A stretch of DNA of 64,000 nucleotides, taken from positions 2,046,001-2,110,000 of the forward strand of contig NC_026659.2 of the NCBI RefSeq assembly GCF_000004075.3. The letters run 5' to 3'. The notes below the pieces were generated by a model. That model was not told where the DNA came from. It did no database searches and worked only from the letters and a program-made list of their open reading frames with translations. Each line of letters begins with the position of its first letter. The stretch's first letter is position 1. Position numbers and translations under genes: made by a program. Positions 60,404-64,000 of the stretch are shown in pieces. The DNA is from Cucumis sativus (lineage: Eukaryota > Streptophyta > Magnoliopsida > Cucurbitales > Cucurbitaceae).

Positions 60404-62338
60404 ATGCAGTCTCCTTGTATTAGAGAGGCTTCACAGGCCTGCCTTCGAGGCTGCTGTCGAACCCCATTTCTCGGTCTTACTGATTCTTCACAGACTGCAA
60501 TTGACAGATCTTCTGCAGCTTCAACTCCTGCATACAACTTTCATGGCACAACGGAAACATCTCTTCATCCAGATGCTCGATTCTCCGATCATGAATCCAT
60601 CCCTACCCTAAAGGATGCTTTTACTTACTTCATTAGGGCATACCCTCTCTACCTTGACACACAACAGATCGACCGAATCCGAGCTGATGAATACAATCAT
60701 CTTGCTCTCTCCAAACATGTTTGTCTCGATTACAATGGTCAGTGTCTCTTTTCTTTTGCTCAACAGCAGAGTTCTCCAATGGCTCCAGCTGCTTCTTCCT
60801 CTTCTCCACCAGGCTCCCCTCCTCTAATTCTGCATTCCCCAGGATCACCATTCTTCAACATTTCCCATAAAGCAGTCAAACCAAATTCCCAGGTGAAGAA
60901 TGGTGGTCAAGAATCAGAATTTGAGTCTAGAATTAGAAGTAGAATTATGAAGTTTATGAACTTATCAGAAGATGATTATGCTATGGTGTTCACAGCCAAT
61001 CAATCATCAGCCTTCAAACTACTAGCAGACACTTACCCTTTTCAGCAGAACAGAAATTTGATCACAGTTTATGATCACGAGAGTGAGGCAGTTGATTTGA
61101 TGGTTGAAAGCTCCAGGAAGAAAGGAGCAAGAATCTATTCCGCAGAGTTCTTATGGCCAAACCTAAACATCTCTACCGGAAAATTAAGAAGACTAATAGT
61201 CAGTAAACGGAAGAGGAAGAAGAAGATGAAGATGAAGATGAACAAAAGGGGGTTATTTGTACTCCCACTTCAGTCAAGATTAACAGGAACCCCATATTCA
61301 TATCAATGGCTGAACATAGCTCGAGATAACGAATGGGATGTCTGCCTAGATACATGTGCACTAGGGCCAAAAGACATGGAAACTTTAGGCCTCTCGCTTT
61401 TCAAGCCTGAATTTCTAATTTCTTCTTTCTACAAAGTTTTTGGCGAAAACCCATCGGGGTTTGGTTGTTTGTTCATCAAGAAATCCAATGTTTCATTGAT
61501 GGAGAGTTTACTCACCTCCCCTGCAAACATTGGCGTTATAACTCTTATCTCAACATCACCATCATTTCCATTTACAGAAGAACCTGAAACTACAGAAACC
61601 AAAACTCAACAAATTTCAAAACCCACCCTAGAAATTCAAAATCTAGCTATACCAGAGTCGCGAAATTCACCTGAAATCACTGAAGCCACAGAAATCGAAG
61701 AGGAAGAACTCTCAATCACAGGAATTGTCGAATCGACAACACCTTTCGTATCCACTCGATCAACCAACACAGAAATGAACTCATACATGGATTGCAGAGG
61801 CTTAGATCATGCAGATTCAGTAGGTCTAAGATTAATAAGCATTAGAGCAAGATACCTGATCAATTGGCTAACAAATGCATTGATGAATCTACAACACCCG
61901 AATCCAGAAGGAAGGATTGCTAAAGCTCTAGTGAGAATCTACGGCCCGAAAATCGAAATCAATCGAGGACCCGCCGTGGCATTCAACATATTCGACTGGA
62001 AAGGGGAAAAAGTAGACCCAGCAATGGTTCAGAAGCTTGCTGATCGGAGCAATATTTCGTTGAGCAATGGAATTGTGAAGGAGGTAAGTTTCTTGGATAA
62101 GAATGAAGAGGAAAATGAGATGAGGAAGGAGAGAGCGATGGAGGAAGGAGAAAGAATTGATAGAAATGAGAAACGCCATTGTCGGATAAGAGTGGTGAGT
62201 GCAGGGATTGGATTTTTGACGAATTTTGAAGATGTTTATAAGTTTTGGGCGTTTGTTTCAAGGTTTTTGGATGCAGATTTTGTGGAGAAAGAGAGATGGA
62301 GATATATGGCTCTTAATCAAAAAACCATTGAAGTTTGA
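60404..62338 (+). CDS. molybdenum-cofactor-sulfurase-like PLP-dependent protein (NifS-like domain only)
   Basis: One intronless frame of 644 residues. The fold-type I PLP domain runs from about residue 70 to 370: DEYNHLALSKHVCLDYNGQC, AMVFTANQSSAFKLLADTYP, TVYDHESEAVDLMVESSRKK, LPLQSRLTGTPYSYQWLNIA, WDVCLDTCALGPKDMETLGL (Asp316 for the pyridine nitrogen) and SFYKVFGENPSGFG with Lys344, the expected Schiff-base lysine. A low-complexity acidic insert (about residues 385-455) precedes a conserved C-terminus ending SRFLDADFVEKERWRYMALN. The C-terminal MOSC domain of the true MoCo sulfurase ABA3 is absent, so MoCo sulfuration is not assured; plant members of this family (AT4G22980 and relatives, from memory) have no settled function. 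The start MQSPC matches the family's N-terminus as I recall it. A lysine/methionine run (KRKRKKKMKMKMNK) lies at residues 268-281. Confidence 0.9.
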   Translation: MQSPCIREASQACLRGCCRTPFLGLTDSSQTAIDRSSAASTPAYNFHGTTETSLHPDARFSDHESIPTLKDAFTYFIRAYPLYLDTQQIDRIRADEYNHLALSKHVCLDYNGQCLFSFAQQQSSPMAPAASSSSPPGSPPLILHSPGSPFFNISHKAVKPNSQVKNGGQESEFESRIRSRIMKFMNLSEDDYAMVFTANQSSAFKLLADTYPFQQNRNLITVYDHESEAVDLMVESSRKKGARIYSAEFLWPNLNISTGKLRRLIVSKRKRKKKMKMKMNKRGLFVLPLQSRLTGTPYSYQWLNIARDNEWDVCLDTCALGPKDMETLGLSLFKPEFLISSFYKVFGENPSGFGCLFIKKSNVSLMESLLTSPANIGVITLISTSPSFPFTEEPETTETKTQQISKPTLEIQNLAIPESRNSPEITEATEIEEEELSITGIVESTTPFVSTRSTNTEMNSYMDCRGLDHADSVGLRLISIRARYLINWLTNALMNLQHPNPEGRIAKALVRIYGPKIEINRGPAVAFNIFDWKGEKVDPAMVQKLADRSNISLSNGIVKEVSFLDKNEEENEMRKERAMEEGERIDRNEKRHCRIRVVSAGIGFLTNFEDVYKFWAFVSRFLDADFVEKERWRYMALNQKTIEV

Positions 62339-64000
62339 AAATCTCCTTCTCCTTCTTCCTCTTCTTCTTCCTCTTCTTTCTTTTTTTTAATAACTTTTCA
62401 TTTTCATTTTTTAAACTATAATTTCACAAATCTTATTCATGCTTTTATTATATTGTTATTACTCTTTCGATAATCATCATTTTAAGTTTCTTTTTCTTTC
62501 TTTTTCATAAACTTAAAATTGATTTGGATTCAAATTGAGATTTAAAGTTATTCTTACCAGTAATAATTACTTTATGCTTTTTTCTGTTCATGATTTAGAC
62601 TTTAAATTAAATTAAATTTTTTATTTTGTAGATAATTTTGAATTCAAGAAAGAAAATTAGAAATGAACCAATCTAAAATATATATATATATATACACGAA
62701 AAACAAACAAAACTCAAAGTTAAATTACATCTCAAAAACTAATCAAATCAAAGAAAGAAGTTTGATTCCTTGGTTGCGACCTTGCCTAAAGCTTAACTTT
62801 GTGTCAAATGTATGCCCTAAGTCCTATAGGCGAAGGATAGCATAAGGAAAGGAGTTGAGCACGCATATGTTCAAACTACTTGTTGAAGCAAAGTTAATTT
62901 TAGCTTGGGTAAATGCATGTTTCTAGGTTAAAGAATTTGAAATCAGCCAAATTTAACTTTCGAATCTTAGTTCTAAGAAGAAAAGAAAATCATAAATCAA
63001 TTGATGTATAAATACATGTAGTTCAAAGAAAATAAGTTTATTATTCACTCTCTATACTATAAGCTTGTTATACTATTATACTCTTTAATAAGTATATATA
63101 GGAGTATCTGTAACGAGTAAAAAGCTAATAGACAATTCTAATTCTACATGTCATCTTTTTCGTCCAAATTATAAATTCACTATTTGAGACATGTGAAAAT
63201 CAATTGTCTTTCCTTTTCTTGATTTTTCCATTACCATTCAACAACAGTGAGATGGAAGATCAAAATGTCTAACTTTTTAATAATAATTTATGCTTATATC
63301 CATTATATTATGTTCAATTTTTCAGTTCCACACGTTCTTATCAACCTCTACCTCCAATCTAAGTATAGCTAGTAGTGTAGAATTTATATCCAATAAAGTA
63401 ATTTTTTTTGTTAAAAAAATCCTAATTTGACCAAAATGTATAAAAAAAAAAAATTGATGTGAACATATCTGTTTTTCTAATAAATTTGAATTAAAAGACT
63501 TCTAACCAACCATTTACCATAACCACTCCCAAGTTTTTTTTTAAAAAGTTCCATGTCTATGGAAATCGCATTCATTCAATCAAAAAGATTGATAGAGCCT
63601 CATAAAATTTGGTAATTTACAACGTCATTTATGTAAGTTTATTTTGATATTAGCTTTTTAAATTACAAATTCAGTATTTAAACTTTGAAATTCAATTTTA
63701 ATTGAACGAAATCTTTTAGGTCAAATAATTATTATTGGAGTATTTTATTCTTACTTATGATATTTGTTGGCAAAAGCGAAGTCATAAATAAAGACAGCGA
63801 CTATTTTTATGTAAGACTTAACTGCTTCCCTTACCTTTTTATTTTTATAAACACCGACACAATTTTCTTTAAAAAAGTCTCAAAGTTCAATTACAATAAA
63901 TAACCTCAATTTTAAAATAAGTTTTTGTAGATGGAAATGTTTGTGTTATGTGTTGTAATATTATTTACACCGATATTTCAAAATATGGTGTACAATTTAA
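62339..64000. other. 3'UTR and intergenic DNA to window end
   Basis: Starts with a pyrimidine-rich CTTCTTCCT tract. AT-rich thereafter, with an (AT)n tract at 62679-62694 and poly-A near 63441-63453. No gene is supported. Confidence 0.55.

Noticed and set aside
59977..60537. 186-codon minus-strand open frame
   Set aside because: It overlaps the start of the intronless PLP-protein gene in antisense and shows no recognised motif; the plus-strand family match is strong.

Overview
The window is nuclear DNA of a flowering plant. Genes contain many GT-AG introns, intergenic DNA is very AT-rich, protein families are plant-specific, and there is a nuclear-type tRNA-Gly. A eudicot is clear. A cucurbit (Cucumis-like) is my inference from the overall look and the TATCACTGATAGA-type foldback repeat near 24.6 kb; it was not proven by a search.

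Layout: (1) 1-2750, 3' part of a DUF4378-family gene. (2) 5978-8371, seven-exon UDP-galactose/UDP-glucose transporter of the UTR2 type. (3) 9756-14477, nine-exon Ran-binding nucleoporin of the NUP50 type. (4) tRNA-Gly(UCC) at 14878-14949. (5) 15529-18085 minus strand, four-exon PEPKR1-type protein kinase. (6) About 19 kb of AT-rich, repeat-eroded DNA with no gene I can support (about 19.1-38.0 kb). (7) 38.0-45.8 kb, an SPX-MFS vacuolar phosphate transporter gene (PHT5/VPT type) with a spliced leader. (8) 48319-52040, six-exon HOTHEAD-like GMC oxidoreductase. (9) Two tandem MIR399 microRNA genes, hairpins at about 53.1 and 57.6 kb, each with its own TATA box and P1BS element. A dead MAPKKK-like kinase copy lies between them. 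(10) 60404-62338, intronless molybdenum-cofactor-sulfurase-like PLP protein. Exon borders were worked out by hand from splice sites, reading phase and family conservation; all joined frames close without internal stops.

The main point of interest is a phosphate-homeostasis cluster. The leader of the SPX-MFS gene carries a near-complementary site for miR827 (38328-38348), which is also the 3' end of a 13-codon upstream ORF. About 7 and 12 kb downstream lie the two MIR399 genes. miR827 and miR399 are the two classical PHR1-driven, phosphate-starvation-induced microRNAs: one lowers vacuolar phosphate import, the other represses the PHO2 ubiquitin-conjugating enzyme. From memory, Arabidopsis MIR399b (AT1G63005) also sits beside an SPX-MFS gene (AT1G63010), so this linkage may be ancient. 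Gene order here also recalls Arabidopsis AT4G22980-AT4G23010 (MoCo-sulfurase-like, SPX-MFS, UTR2) and AT1G12570/AT1G12580 (HTH-like, PEPKR1).
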